Source of the DNA: Epiperipatus broadwayi
Lineage: Eukaryota > Onychophora > Udeonychophora > Euonychophora > Peripatidae
Direction: 5' to 3'
Length of the DNA stretch: 64,000 nucleotides
Assembly (NCBI GenBank): GCA_028023455.1
Contig: JAQFVV010012574.1
Coordinates: 1,103,501-1,167,500 of the forward strand
Shown here one piece after another: positions 12,258 to 24,061 of the stretch. The notes under the pieces are model-generated. The model made no database searches and had not been told where the DNA came from. It saw only the letters and a list, made by a program, of their open reading frames with translations. How positions within the stretch are numbered: position 1 is the first letter of the stretch; each line of letters begins with the position of its first letter. Position numbers and translations under genes: made by a program.

Positions 12258-13730
12258 TTAATCTTCTGGTACATCTTTATCATTTAGACATTTGGTATAT
12301 AACTTTGCTAAAATTGTTTCTATTTCTTCACCTGCTTCTTTTAATATATCAATTATAATTCTATCATTTCCTGGAGCCTTTCCTTTCTCTATACACTTAA
12401 TTGCATGTCTCACTTCTTCATTTAAAATTCTGGGCAATTCGGAAGATGTAATAGATATAGGAGGTACTTGTTCTTTATTACTATATAATTCTTGATAAAA
12501 ATCTTCTACCAATTTCATGATGTCATCTCTCTTTTTAGTAATAATTCCATCTTTTTTTCTTATTGCAGATATAAATTTCCTACCAATACCAAAATGTTGT
12601 TTAACATTTTTGAGACTTTTATTTTCTTCTACAGCTTTCCTTGCTATTTCACAGTTATACTTTCTTATATCATTTTCAACTCTTTTCCGTACCATTTTAC
12701 AAAATTCGAGATATTCAATTCTTTTTAATACATCATTTTTGTATATCTTCATATTCCTTCTTTTCTTCATAAATTCTCTAGTCTCAGTAGAAATTTTATT
12801 AGTCAATTGCTGCTTTTTTCTACCAGCTATGTTTGTTGCAGTTTTTAAAAGTGTATCAGTTATTTTCATATTAATTTCATTCAAATCTGTATCATGTTCA
12901 AAATCTCCTAACACTTGAAACCTATTTATAAGTTCTAATTTAAATTCATTAGAATGTTTCTGAAGATTAGGAACATCAACTTTAAATATTGTTTTTCTTA
13001 ATAATTTTTGTCTCTCTAGTTTTACATTAACACGTAACTTACACCTTACTAATCGATGATCACTTCCTGTGTTAAATTTATTAAGAACATTACAATCTTG
13101 AAATATGTATTTTCTGTTAGTCAAAATACAATCCAATTCTGCTGTACCTTCATTTGGATGCTTCCATGTCCATTTCCTTTTAACATTTTTCTCAAAAAAT
13201 GAATTCATAATATAAAGCTTTTCTTTTTCTGCAAACTCCACAAGTCTATGTCCTCTCTCATTTCTATTACCATAATCAAAATTACCTATAGCAATTTCAT
13301 CTTTCATTTGTCTACCAATTCTAGCATTAAAGTCTCCCATAACAATTTTAAAATGTTGTTTATTCTGATCAAAAGCCTTTTGTACATCCATATAAAAATC
13401 TTCTACTACTTCATCACTATGAGAACTTGTTGGAGCATAAACCTGAATTATCTGCATTTGGTATCTGCTATTAAGTTGTATAACTAATCTTGCCATTCTG
13501 TCTGATACACCATCAATCTCCACAATATTGTTCTTCAACTTTTTATTTATAATGAATCCTACTCCACTTGTATTTCCAATATGTGTGCCTTTATAATAGA
13601 GTATATGTCCACTTTTTAAATCAATTTTTTCTTCTCCTTTTCTTCTAACTTCACAAAGTCCAATAATGTCCCATTTAATATAAGACAGTTCTTCTTCTAA
13701 TTCTTGCAATCTTCCTACACTTGAAAGTGA
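12258..13730 (-). pseudogene. RTE-like ORF: endonuclease and start of reverse transcriptase
   Basis: The first segment encodes the apurinic-type endonuclease that nicks target DNA. Motifs in order are IIGLCEVRRKGE (catalytic Glu), QIIQVYAPTSS, VMGDFNARIG (catalytic Asp and Asn), TAELDCILTN and TGSDHRLVRC (catalytic Asp-His). A basic linker follows, then the start of the reverse transcriptase with KAPGNDRIIIDILKEAG. There is no ATG at the start: the open frame continues through codons for SLSSVGRLQELEEEL to the junction with family A sequence near 13730, so the beginning is lost. The segment ends at a TAA replacing a codon that is usually Trp in relatives (…PEDWK…), which I infer is a nonsense change. 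Animal proteins called craniofacial development protein 2-like have this same domain. Confidence 0.85.
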
Positions 13731-13925
13731 TATTACTTTTGTAACAGTCCTTCATCAAAGTTTTTTTTTCAGGTTACTCTTAATTAATTGGAAATGTCTA
13801 AAAATATTCTAGCAATTTTTTTTATACTCTAATCTTAGAAAGATTTTTGACATTACTTTTTTTTAAATTTCAAAATAAAATCATCATTTTCAATAAAGAA
13901 AGTTTCATTTAAAATTCAGGTTCTT

Positions 13926-14204
13926 GTGGCCACATTTTCAATATTTTAAAAGATCCTCAAAGTTTTCCTCTTTTTTTTTTATAATTTTTTTTTTGTTAAA
14001 ATGAATTGTTTAAAGATTGAAGATTATCCTTAACAAGTTAGATATGAAAATCGATGTTCAACTTAAAACATTCATGTTGTTATTTTGTTGAAGAGTTATA
14101 TTATAGGCTCCAATTGTCAATGAGGATTTTTTTTTGTTATGAAAAAAAAATTGTAAAAATTGGAAGGATCCATCTTTACAGGTGATCATATTAGTATATA
14201 TGTT

Positions 14205-14224
<20 letters not shown>
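13926..14224. other. Spacer between inverted family A copies
   Basis: A/T-run-rich sequence with no gene. It separates copy A1 (minus) from copy A2 (plus). No palindrome or coding potential was seen. Confidence 0.4.

Positions 14225-14236
<12 letters not shown>
14204..14236. repeat. AT/AG microsatellite
   Basis: Alternating AT followed by GA repeats at the left edge of copy A2. Confidence 0.9.
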
Positions 14237-14854
14237 TAATTATCTGCCTCATGGCATATAATGACATAGTAGTGTGTGTGCATATATGTATAAAGTTGAA
14301 AGAAAATGTAGAAAACAAAGAAAAATTTTTGGTAGAATTTTTTTACATTACATCGAAATAATAGTTAACGATTAAAGAATTTTGAATTTTAAAAAAAATA
14401 TTATAAATTAAACATTTAAAAAAGTCTAATTAAAATTTTATTAATTCTGATTTTGAAATTAAAACATCTTTTTATATTACAATAGATATATTGGTAATTA
14501 TAAAATCCCACTATCTATTTTGTTTAAATTAAGAAATTTTTTAATTAAATCTTAAATAACATATTTTGATAAAATCGTATTAAAGTCATTTTTGAAAAAA
14601 TTAAAGTGAGTTGTAATGAGTCATTAACTTTTTCAATCAAGAGAAACTTATTTTAATTACTGTATTTTTTTTTAAATTCCACCCTGACTATAAAAAGATT
14701 GGAAAAAAAAATAGGACAGATTTACAGATTGTGACACAATGGTGATTAGGAAGTTATAACTGAAGGCAAGAGAGAGAACCCAGTTACTGCTGCTAGTGCT
14801 ACAATGGAGTTTTGATTTATATGGAGATCAGGGTCATTTTTTCTGTGGTTCATT

Positions 14855-14937
<83 letters not shown>

Positions 14938-16700
14938 TGTGTGTATTAGTCAGTATGCCTAAAGTATATCCAATTGTAGTCTAAATGGAGGTGAATATAT
15001 GTATGGCAACAGATACCAGATTATATCTTTTCCAAAGATGACAATGAGCCAGTCAATTGTTTTAGAAGAGACTAGCTTACCCAAAGATTCCATAAGCTTG
15101 CTGAAGTAGCTTATACATATACTCTTTTATCTATATGAACAGAGGCACAGATAAAAGTACTGTGTTAGACATATATAAAGAACATCTGGTGAGTAGAATG
15201 TAATATATATTTTAAATGATATTATTTTAAATAATTTATTGAAAATAACAGTTAAAATTACAAATTTTTAAAAGTAAATAATTTTTGTCAATTAAAAATC
15301 ATTTGTGTCAAGAAGAATATTTGTTCCCATTATTGTTCATAAAGAAAGAAAAAGATAGGAAAACTCCAAGAATTTTTTTTAATAATAAAAATGAGATATA
15401 AGGACCTGAATTTTAAATGAAGCTTTCTTTATTCAAAATGACAATTTTATTTTAAAATTTTTAAAAAAAATGTAAATTTCAAAAATCTTTCTAGATTAGA
15501 GAATGAAAGAACTTGCTAGAATATTTTTAAAGACATTTACAATAAATTAAGACTAACCTGAAAAATAAAAACATTAATGAAGGACTTTCAAAAAAGTAAT
15601 ATATATTTTTTTTAAAAAAATTTTTTTTTTATTTATCATTAAAAAAAATAAGAGACTAATTAATAGATTTGATTCCGATTATTTATATTTTTATATACCC
15701 ACATACATGTGCACTCATGTATTATTAAAAATGACTTGAATTTTTTTATAAATCTATGACAATTTGAACAGGTTCATTTTTAAATTATTTTCAAAACATT
15801 TGTTGCTTATATATATGTGTACTTCATGTAAACTATTGAGATATTTGTAAACCACAATGTGATAGCTTTTTTTTTTGTATTTTAATCAAAATCAGAATGC
15901 TTAATTTATATCTGTATTCTACCATCTTTAAGTTCATTTTAGTTTAATTGTTAATAAATTTATACTTCATTGTTTAAATTATTCCAGTGAATTTATTTAA
16001 TCCTAAAATATAAATTATTATGTTATATTATATCTCTTGCTCATAGTAACAATTATAGAGTGTTTGTTCACTGAATTGGATTCACACATAATGATCTGCT
16101 TATAAAAGAGGCGTATGTTTAGTGTTTATGGGCATCCAGTTGAAGATGATTTTATTACTTCTCTAATGCTGGATCAAACAAAGGGAATATCATTTAAAGT
16201 CCATGCACTACATTTTATTAAGTTTATACTTGGCCAATACATTGTAATACTAAGCAGCCAGAGCATTGACAATGATCAGCATGTTTTTGTATCCCAGCAT
16301 TATTGTTTTTGTTATATATTCTAATGTATTAGCACTTTTAAGTATGAGCATCTGAATTATTATATTGTACTGCTGCCCTATGTTTGGCAAGGGTTAAATA
16401 ATTAGCCTGGTTAGATCCATTGCAAATTCTATTACCAAGATTGGCTGTTGATTTATTTTTACTGTTGATCATTCATAATGATGAATGATTATTATTAATA
16501 CTCTGTAATGCTGGTGAATTTATAGTTAATATACTTATAGTTAATTCTGTGTTGGTCTCTCATGCTCCTCACATTCTTTATACTAAAAGTTATTCATGAT
16601 ATATTTGTGTTTAAATTTGTGTCTTTCACTTGGGGTTGATGAATATGATTTTCCATCATCCCAGATTCACCCCAAATTCTTCATACCATTACTACACTAA
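14225..16700 (+). repeat. Family A repeat, copy A2
   Basis: The most complete plus-strand copy. It matches the reverse complement of 34700-37215 and of 32822-34695 over most of its length. Landmarks in order are catatatgtataaagttgaaag (14280-14301), ttacat-gaaataatagttaa, gagtcattaacttttt, aagttataactgaaggcaag (14750-14770), ccaaagatgacaatgag (15032-15048), aaaatctttctagatta, the phrase catttaaagtccatgcacta (16191-16210), and the end catcatcccagattcacccc. A microsatellite has expanded inside it (14857-14944). The short frame at 16115-16324 resembles one in copy A3 only because the DNA is repeated; I do not consider it a real gene. The length is about 2.5 kb. Confidence 0.7.
14857..14944. repeat. 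AT-GA-GT compound microsatellite
   Basis: About 60 bases of alternating AT, then GA repeats, then GT repeats, inside copy A2. The open frame across it (a run of Tyr-Ile) is a microsatellite translation, not a gene. Confidence 0.95.
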
Positions 16701-16783
16701 GAGGGAATGGAAGAAAGATTTTTTATGTATGAAGTTCTTAATTAATTATTGGTACAAGATAATAGATATCTTTTATTAATTAG

Positions 16784-16785
<2 letters not shown>

Positions 16786-16838
<53 letters not shown>
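16786..16838. repeat. AT dinucleotide microsatellite
   Basis: About 53 bases of alternating A and T. Confidence 0.95.
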
Positions 16839-16840
<2 letters not shown>

Positions 16841-18624
16841 TCCTTTAGAGAATTAATTATTTAATTCCCATTTTGATATCTTTTAAGATATTTAATACAC
16901 ATTGTAATATCTTTTAAGATTGCAGTACAAAATGTTGCAAATTTTTGTGTTTATTATTTTCATTCAATTTTGTTGTATTTTTTTATTATTTTATTGTTTT
17001 TTTCCCACTTTTGTGGTGTATATTTGTTTATGATTGTAAATTTTAGCAATGATATATATAAAGTAAATAAAGAAACTATATGAAAATCACTTTAGAAAAT
17101 GCTAATGATTAAAATGTATACAGAAAATCTGTTTTTTAAAAAGAAGATTTATGGTTTACAAATCTATATTTATTTATTTTTATGTGTCATGAACAGTTTA
17201 TATCTATTCTGGATATCTATAGTACTTGTTGCTTATTTGTTTATTTTTTTTAATGGTTATAAAATATTTTTAAAAAAATTTAAAATAAATCAACATACAT
17301 ATTGACAATAGAGTATGAACAAATATTTTGTGGCAACCAATGATGCAATAAAGAAAAAGGAGATATGAAATTGTGCTTTTAATTGTTATTATTAGAGACT
17401 GAAAACTGTTCTTGACTAGAAAAGAAGTAATAACAAACATTGCTCTTGCTAGATTTTTTTTTCTACCTAAAATAATTAAAGAAACTTCATCTTAATTAAG
17501 TATGTGCCAAAGACTGACTGTCTAGATGAATATTTCTAGATGGTGGTTGATTCCTCCTTGCACTCTCTTAACTTCCCCTCTGAAAGAGGGTGGAAGTCAT
17601 CAGCAAGCATGTACCTAGAGAGAGAAAGAGTTTTAAATGACTAGCTATATCCTGTCCTGAAGATGAAAATAAAAATTATGATGGTAGAAGCATTTCAAAT
17701 AATTCTATTACATCTATTAATTCACTTCAACATAACATACAGAAAGGATATTTCAAGAATAGTCAACCTTAACTAATCAGAAAATGTGTGTTCGTCAATA
17801 AAAAATTATCTGCCAGTCAACAGAATTCAAGCGAGGATAATAATAGACACTTCAAATAACTGTCAATTTTTTTAAAAAAAAAAGTATAAGAAAGATATTA
17901 AAGGATCAATTAATCTGATTAATTTTTTTTTATTTTTTAAAAAAATTGAATTGTATACATGTTTGTTCTTTTCTTTAATATGTCATGACAGAATCAAAGC
18001 CCATATATCAGATATTGTTATTATTAATTTATATATATATAAAACACATCCATATACCTAATATGATGCCTATTATGTAATAAAGGTCCTATATAAATAT
18101 TTTTAATGTTTGTGTTGTGAAGACCATTTTTAATGTAAACATTTTCATATAATTGTCATTATTGAAATTTATTTTTTTCTTTGTTGGCAAATAATTTGTA
18201 GCCATTTAGTAATTGTAATATATGTTTAAAGGGTATGTTTGCTACAATAATGTTATATCTATGAGTATTTATATGGATGAACTTAGGAATCCTTTATTAT
18301 AAGAGTTTATTATAGGAAGATACTTGCTAGTTACTATAACTTGGTGATAAAACCTCTTGCTAGATTACTAGCAATTACACATGATACAGAAGAATGTATC
18401 AATTCTATTGCCATAATTGAGGGTCACTTGTAACCTAAAAGGGATTAGTTTAAGAAGCCTGCATTTGGACACCTTAAAAGAGGAAAGTGTAATTTAGAAA
18501 ACATATATTTATATTTAGTATAGACTAAAGAGAATCTTGATATTTTTTATCTGTATTGTTGAGTTAGCTTAATCCTACCTAAAAAGAGAAAAATGTTGAT
18601 CTTGAACCATTTGACTTTCCAAAA

Positions 18625-18720
18625 TGCTGCTGCTGCTACTGCTACTGCTACTACTACTGCTACTACTACTACTACTACTACTACTATTATTATTATTATT
18701 ATTATCATCATCATCATCAT
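18625..18720. repeat. Compound trinucleotide repeat (GCT, ACT, ATT, ATC)
   Basis: About 96 bases of triplets drifting from GCT through ACT and ATT to ATC. It reads as Ala, Thr and Ile runs in one frame, but the frame has no other protein character. The ATC end (ATG on the other strand) resembles RTE 3' tails elsewhere in the window (39601, 61585), so an old LINE tail may have seeded it; that is inference, as no LINE sequence is seen beside it. Confidence 0.9.
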
Positions 18721-19675
18721 ATCTTATTCATTCTTAGGAAGTGAATGGACTTCACTCAGATGCAAGTGTAACTTGATAAATATATTATTAACAAATGTCC
18801 CAGATATGAATGTCAGAGAAACCATATGAAAAACCTATTAAATAAAAATGAATATTATGCTTTATTATGTTATTATTATTGCCATTCTTGAAAGAAAAGA
18901 GACTATATAGATCATAAATACAAGATATACTACTTGTTTTAGTTAAAGTGACTTTGGAAAATTGTTTTGTTTTGTTTTGAATTTCATCACTTATTGTTAC
19001 ACATGAGTTATGGTACAATACTTGGTTTTGATAATTAATTATTCTTACCCTGATAATATTTAAATGCTAATGATCACTTGCACAAACAAAAATAAGCATC
19101 TATATTATATAGCATTAATAATTTAGAAATATTAAATAAATTATTTATATTGTTGGTAAGTATATATTAGATTCAGTAAAATATTCCCTTTGTTTCTACT
19201 TTATATTTTGAAAATTAGTCAAGTCTCATTAGTTATTTTTAATGATAGACCCTGCGAGCAGGCAAGTAAAGTATTGAATAAGAAATAATAAAGTTGGATA
19301 CATTCTTTTTATGTTATGAGTTTGATTTATATATTTTTAAGCTATCATTTCAAAAGCTAGCCCATTACTATACCAATTGTTTGTATAGTCTGATGCATAA
19401 CAGAGAAAGGTTCTTGTTTTCTGTTTGCTTACTATTTAATTCAAAGACCACTTTTCATGAGATATGATCCAGGTGCATAGAGTTTGGAGGCTATTTGAAT
19501 GAGAGAATTCTTATAAATTATTATTTAAAGAGAATCTTTATATATTTTATACAGTCTATCATTTATAAGTTAAAATACTTAAATCTGTAAGGCATAACAG
19601 GACCACTCTAAAATGTTCCATTACAATATATATATAATATTTAAATACAAGTATGATTTATATACCTGGAGTTTA

Positions 19676-19845
19676 GATGTAATATAGGGGGTTTGAACAC
19701 AGACTTTCAAGCTCCCTTCAGCTATCCACTTTATCTTAAACAACTAACATACATGGCCAAACACACATGAAAAGATAAATAATTCTCAATATACATATTT
19801 CATGTCATACCAGCATTCATTAGATGATCCATTACTACCATCTTC
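19676..19845 (-). repeat. Family B interspersed repeat (RNA polymerase III B-box-like motif)
   Basis: The minus strand carries tgtgttcaaaccccc, similar to the tRNA B-box pattern GTTCRANNC, preceded by a conserved body with the phrases catgtgtgtttggcc and gaatgctggtatgac. Relatives occur at 30296-30420, 42688-42790, 44033-44190 and 44625-44730. A B-box-like motif with a conserved body suggests a tRNA-derived SINE, but a clear A box is not visible, so this is inference. Confidence 0.45.
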
Positions 19846-19914
19846 CATATATATATATACAAACCATTTTCTATAATTATTTCAGTTATTGTTAACAGTA
19901 ACTTTCTTTATATA

Positions 19915-20130
19915 TATATTATAACGGGACAGCCTATTTGATAGCCTTAGTTGAGGCACCAAATATAACGGAACGGCATTTAATCATCCCAGTTGATGTA
20001 TTAATTGTAATATAATCAATTATATTTAATGTTTAGAAATCATTAACTTAATGCTTCACAGTTAGGTTCGCCAAATATAACAGAATGGATTATATTTAAA
20101 ATCTAAGTTGGTCTTGTTAAATATAAAGAG
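19915..20130. repeat. Degenerate short tandem motif (tataacggaacgg-like)
   Basis: The phrases tataacgggacagcc, aatataacggaacggc and aatataacagaatgg recur about 50 to 100 bases apart, each followed by a gttgatg or gttaggt-like phrase. This suggests three decayed copies of a short unit. It stands out because it has CpG in an otherwise CpG-poor window. Confidence 0.35.
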
Positions 20131-22313
20131 ATGATTAAATTCCTTAGAAAGAGGATACGCATTTCACTACAATCGGACTTTGGGTCTTCAAGTAGAATGC
20201 TAGAAATGAATCGATGAAATACTAAATCCATGATTATATATATCTTTATTATGCTAGCTCAATAATCTTTAAATAAGTTTAAATACAATTTAGACCAGGT
20301 CATCCATCTTTCATCCCTCTTTCAGTCACCATTATGCCACGATATTCAAACTCACGGAGAATTTGCAATTAGCTCTTTTCAGGAATAATTTCAAAACAAG
20401 TTATTTCATATGCCTTTATATAAGCATTAATTATAACTATTATTCATATGACATTTATAATACTAGCATATATATAATATAATTCAATAATGATTAGACA
20501 AAGAGATCACGTTAACAAATCAATATTTAATAAACAATAAAAAATATAATAGAATAGATAATAAAATATTAATAAATAAATACGGATGAATTTTATCATT
20601 TTAAAAGAATATTAATAAATGATATTTTTTTATTTAATACCCTATGATAAAACTCAATACTATAATAAACTTTCAAAAATTAAAGAAAATAGCTTAAATT
20701 AACAGATATATAAAAACAATATCTGGGTTCAAAAATTAATAATTTATGTAACTTATTAATTTATTTATCGTTCTTATTTATATGCTTCACAATTACCCAT
20801 ATATAAGTATTATTTACCATTGTATAACTTATATATTATATGTATTTTTAATAAATAAAAATACATTAAACGTTTACAATATTACGTAGTAAACACAATA
20901 TAATCCTGTTTAAGATATCTGTCAAATAATAACTATTTTTTATATCCCTCATCTAATTTGATGAATTATGTTAAGCTTTCAATTAATTATATTTAATAAT
21001 AAATATAATTTTCCTTTTAAGATATATATGATGCGATGCCAAATTTGAAATAAAGATAATAATAATAACAATAAACATATTAAAATAATATAAGCATTAT
21101 TATAATATATATATAAATAAATAATAAAGGAAACTTATTTATAAGAGAGTTGAGAGTAGATATTGAAGTCTATAGTTCATCATCCAAATGAAGATCTCTT
21201 ACGAAGCATATCACCAATCCATTGGTACAATGATGATTCCATTTATCCTTAAACGATAAACTGTTAATAACATCCAATGACCGGATTAATGTGAAATAAA
21301 ATAAATATTCTTCGAATGTAGATGTTCTTAATCTTCATTTCTCTATTATCACTAGACGTTCTATATATTCAATATTTCAAAATATTTTAAAATAGCATGC
21401 AAGGTTGGTTTCGAAACCTTTACGATATAAAGCTGTTTTACTCAAAACACATTGTTTTATCCTATATATATATATATATAATTATCTTAAATTTATATAT
21501 ATCCGAAGAATCACGGAAGTATTAAAACAACGTAGTTTCCAAAAAACTTAAACAGACGTTCTTTTCTTTTATATTGCTATTCCTTTAAGATTGAGTAGAA
21601 AATTAAATATATTTTCCTTGCAGACTTTTAATCCACAAATTATTTTAATTTGGAAAAGTTAATATTTAAATTCCAATCATTAAATAGTAGTATTGATAAA
21701 AGAAAAATGCTATTTTTAAAGAGAAAAGATTTTCTTTTTCTTTCGTTTTTTTATATCAAGAGAACGAACGAATCTGCTCGTGTGTTATATACAAGTTCAT
21801 GCTTAACTCAACTATCAATTGTTCCACTGACATTAAGATTTAATAATAAAATAAAAAAAATATATAAGTATTTATTCTTAACTTCAAATCTGGCATTTTA
21901 CTCAAAAGCTTAAGGTATGTATTATTTAAAACTTAAATGTATATATAAATAGTACATATATGTTACATAATAAAATAGTCAAATAAAAATTTATATTTAT
22001 AAATAATTTCACAAGAGATAAAACACGTTAGACCAATAATAATAACTGTAAGTTACTATTATAATATATATATATTGTATCCTTTTGTTTAGGTTAGAAT
22101 GGATTATTTCTAACAATTTACTAGAAAATTTTAAATTTTAAAGTTAAGTAAGGCATGATGTATGTTATGTGTTGATGATCTTTGAATAATTTAGTTAAGG
22201 CAAGTAAAATAATTGATGTATAATATTGTGTTGGTATTTGTAAGAAAGTAGTTAGCTAAAAATCATTATAAGATTGTATGATTGGGAGAACTGGCCAGAA
22301 TAAATATTGATTT
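20131..22313. other. AT-rich spacer with scattered CpG
   Basis: No recognisable protein or RNA gene. CpG dinucleotides are more frequent than in the repeat-rich parts (for example 20160-20220, 20340-20360, 21180-21360, 21520-21560), and interspersed repeats are few. It could be older unique sequence. The open frame 21650-21913 is unremarkable. Confidence 0.4.
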
Positions 22314-22327
22314 AATAAGTCTTATAG

Positions 22328-22479
22328 TTGTAATTATAAATTTATTAAACACATATTAATTATGTAAGTAATATTTACTGAGGCTATAACCTCGATAATA
22401 TGCATGTAAAATGTGAACACCTGTAGAGGTCCCTACTATCACATTTTACATGCATAATATCGAGGTTATAGCCTCAGTA
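22328..22479. mobile_element. Hairpin (foldback) element with 14-bp target duplication
   Basis: The 14-bp word aataagtcttatag occurs at 22314-22327 and again at 22480-22493, flanking a 152-bp insert. Inside are perfect inverted arms of 45 bp (22372-22416 and 22439-22483) with a 22-base centre. The right arm runs 4 bases into the right-hand duplication. A diverged relative without the left arm lies at 49578-49677, sharing the phrases taattataaattta, cctgtagaagtccctact and ttagtaaata. The target duplication shows insertion as a mobile element. The perfect arms suggest either recent origin or recent conversion of one arm by the other. Class unknown. Confidence 0.7.
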
Positions 22480-22499
22480 AATAAGTCTTATAGATAAAT

Positions 22500-23040
22500 T
22501 ATTAAGGTAAATTTTAAAAGTAATACTTTAAAGTTAAACGAATAGATTACTTAATAATAATAATTGTATTTAATGGTTATATGTTAAATTATTTAATTAA
22601 AAATAATAATGTAGGAAGAAAAGTATATTTTTGGTCTTATAATATTAAAATAATTATTTTAAAATTGTGCTATCATATTGATTTATGTAATATTTTAATA
22701 AATTAAATTATTTATTTTAGTTTTCTTTAAATTACTAGCGTCTCATTTAGTTTTATAAATCATGTGATATAAAATTCATACCTGTGTCGAAAATAAAATG
22801 ATGTCATCTGTTATAAATATTAGATTAAGTTTTAAAAATAGATTTAGTAGATGAAATTAGATTTATGTTTTTTTGTTGAAAATAAATACATTTTGTTTAA
22901 AATAAAGGTAGAAATGGTAATAAATATTAAAATATGATTTTTAAAAGTTATTTTGAAGTATTTATTGAGTGTAAATAAAATATGAAAATTAATCAAGAAT
23001 TGAATAATATAATAAAAATAAATATTTAATAAATTATTAT
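22500..23040. other. AT-rich spacer
   Basis: No gene seen. The minus-strand frame 22844-23107 is Ile/Phe/Asn-rich and probably not coding, except that its first part overlaps the island described next. Confidence 0.4.
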
Positions 23041-23049
23041 TAGTTTTAA

Positions 23050-23215
23050 ATTTAACCTGGCGTTCTATTCCCAGGATTGTGAAGCAAGCATTGTTGAAAT
23101 TGACCAATGAAAATGTGTATTTTGAACAGCTATAAAAGAGCTATGCAGAAATTCTAAGGTCACTGTTATCCTATTATACCATGATACCATCGTCAGGGTT
23201 TCTACAACCTCGGTA
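23050..23215. promoter_or_regulatory. Candidate promoter or exon island
   Basis: This 165-bp island has higher GC than its surroundings. On the plus strand it shows gaccaatgaa (CCAAT-type, 23102), tataaaag (23131-23138), a possible initiator tcactg about 30 bases later, an ATG at 23181 with 32 coding bases, and a donor-like cg/gtaaat at 23213. On the minus strand it can instead be read as an exon ending gccag/gttaaa near 23056. Either reading, or an old repeat, is possible. No downstream exon was identified. Confidence 0.25.
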
Positions 23216-24061
23216 AATTAATTAATAGCTTAATAGTCAATTTCATCATTTTTTTAAATTCTAAAAGTATAGTAATTTGTTATTATAAGATCATGATATG
23301 GAAATGAGTGGCTAAAAATTAAATAATTCATTGCTTAGCTGATCTGTTTTTATCCAATTTGTCATCAACTTAGACATGGGAAAGTCATCACCAAATATAA
23401 AAGGATTGAAGAAAAAAATTCAAGTGTTATTATTATATAAAGCATATAATTTTGCTTATTCTGATAAGTCATGTTAGTTTACAACTAAATTTTATTAAAA
23501 GAACTTTACAGAGAAATACAAGAGTTTCATTAAAAATGGAATGATATAAAATATTTTACGAAAAAGAAAGCTTATTTTAAATTATGATGAAAATGCTTTT
23601 AAAGGGAAAAAAACCTTTGAATTTGACCAAACAATTATTTTGGAATGCTAATATTTCCTTCTGAAGAAATATTAAAAATAATTTCAAGCTGGAATTTTTT
23701 TAAAAAAAAAAGATAAAAATTAAAATCATTTTCCGATATGATTTATATCATATTTTTAAAAATATTAAAAATCAATAATTAAGGTATGCTGGACATACAA
23801 AGGTTATAAAATTATTGTGGAATTTATTTATATCATGAAAACCAATTTTGAACACCATTGTTTTTGATGCTGTATCAGAAAACTTAGACATCAGGAAATA
23901 TGGATAAAAGTTACAAGAACATGGAAACTATTTGAGTGTAAAATATAAAAAGTACTTTAATGCTGTATTTACACAGCCATGGAATTTGTAAACTATTTTC
24001 AAAATTTTGGAGACAAAATAATAATTAAGTAAATAAATTCAGATTTTGTGAAGTGAAAAGT

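Larger units (their letters stand above)
10915..13730 (-). mobile_element. RTE-like non-LTR retrotransposon, nearly full ORF, 5' truncated
   Basis: A single reading frame runs from the 5' junction at about 13730 to a terminal stop at 10938-10940, interrupted only by a TAA at 12258-12260 and a TGA at 11511-11513; all three open segments are in the same frame. It encodes an apurinic-type endonuclease, a reverse transcriptase and a C-terminal domain. The element ends with a short TGATGATGA-type tail (10925-10945) next to a long AT microsatellite, typical of RTE/BovB-like 3' ends. The 5' end lacks the first residues of the endonuclease (the usual WNVR strand), so the copy is truncated and needs a partner for activity. 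The low number of defects suggests a fairly recent insertion. Confidence 0.85.
9575..13925 (-). repeat. Family A repeat, copy A1, split by an RTE-like LINE
   Basis: 9575-10870 matches, in the same orientation, 32822-34080 (copy A3), and in reverse the stretch about 15600-16700 (copy A2). Shared landmarks are the end ggtgatggaaaatcat, the phrase catgaactttaaaggatatc (10030-10049), tgtccataatac, and aatgaaatataaattt. After the LINE insertion the match resumes at about 13731 (acagtccttcatcaaag…) and ends near 13925. The LINE therefore jumped into an existing family A copy. Family A carries no convincing protein; the small frames in it are not conserved between copies. Its type (nonautonomous DNA element, LTR piece or other) is unknown. 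Confidence 0.7.
16701..19670. other. AT-rich spacer
   Basis: No recognisable gene. It contains an AT microsatellite (16786-16838) and a triplet-repeat tract (18625-18720), listed separately. Open frames such as 17099-17305 are low-complexity hydrophobic readings of AT-rich DNA. Confidence 0.5.

Noticed and set aside
12292-12918. Plus-strand frames opposite the LINE ORF (12292-12495, 12492-12728, 12517-12918)
   Set aside because: They are antisense shadows of the RTE-like coding sequence, rich in Phe, Ile and Ser, with no motifs.
14796-14984. Open frame with Tyr-Ile repeats
   Set aside because: It translates an AT microsatellite; no protein character outside the repeat.
16115-16324. Frame sharing text with the minus-strand frame at 33235-33450
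   Set aside because: The similarity (TKGISFKVH) exists because both lie in family A repeat copies. The frames are not conserved across all copies and begin and end at different points.
18593-18829. Open frame with Ala, Thr and Ile runs
   Set aside because: It is the translation of a compound trinucleotide repeat with low-complexity flanks.
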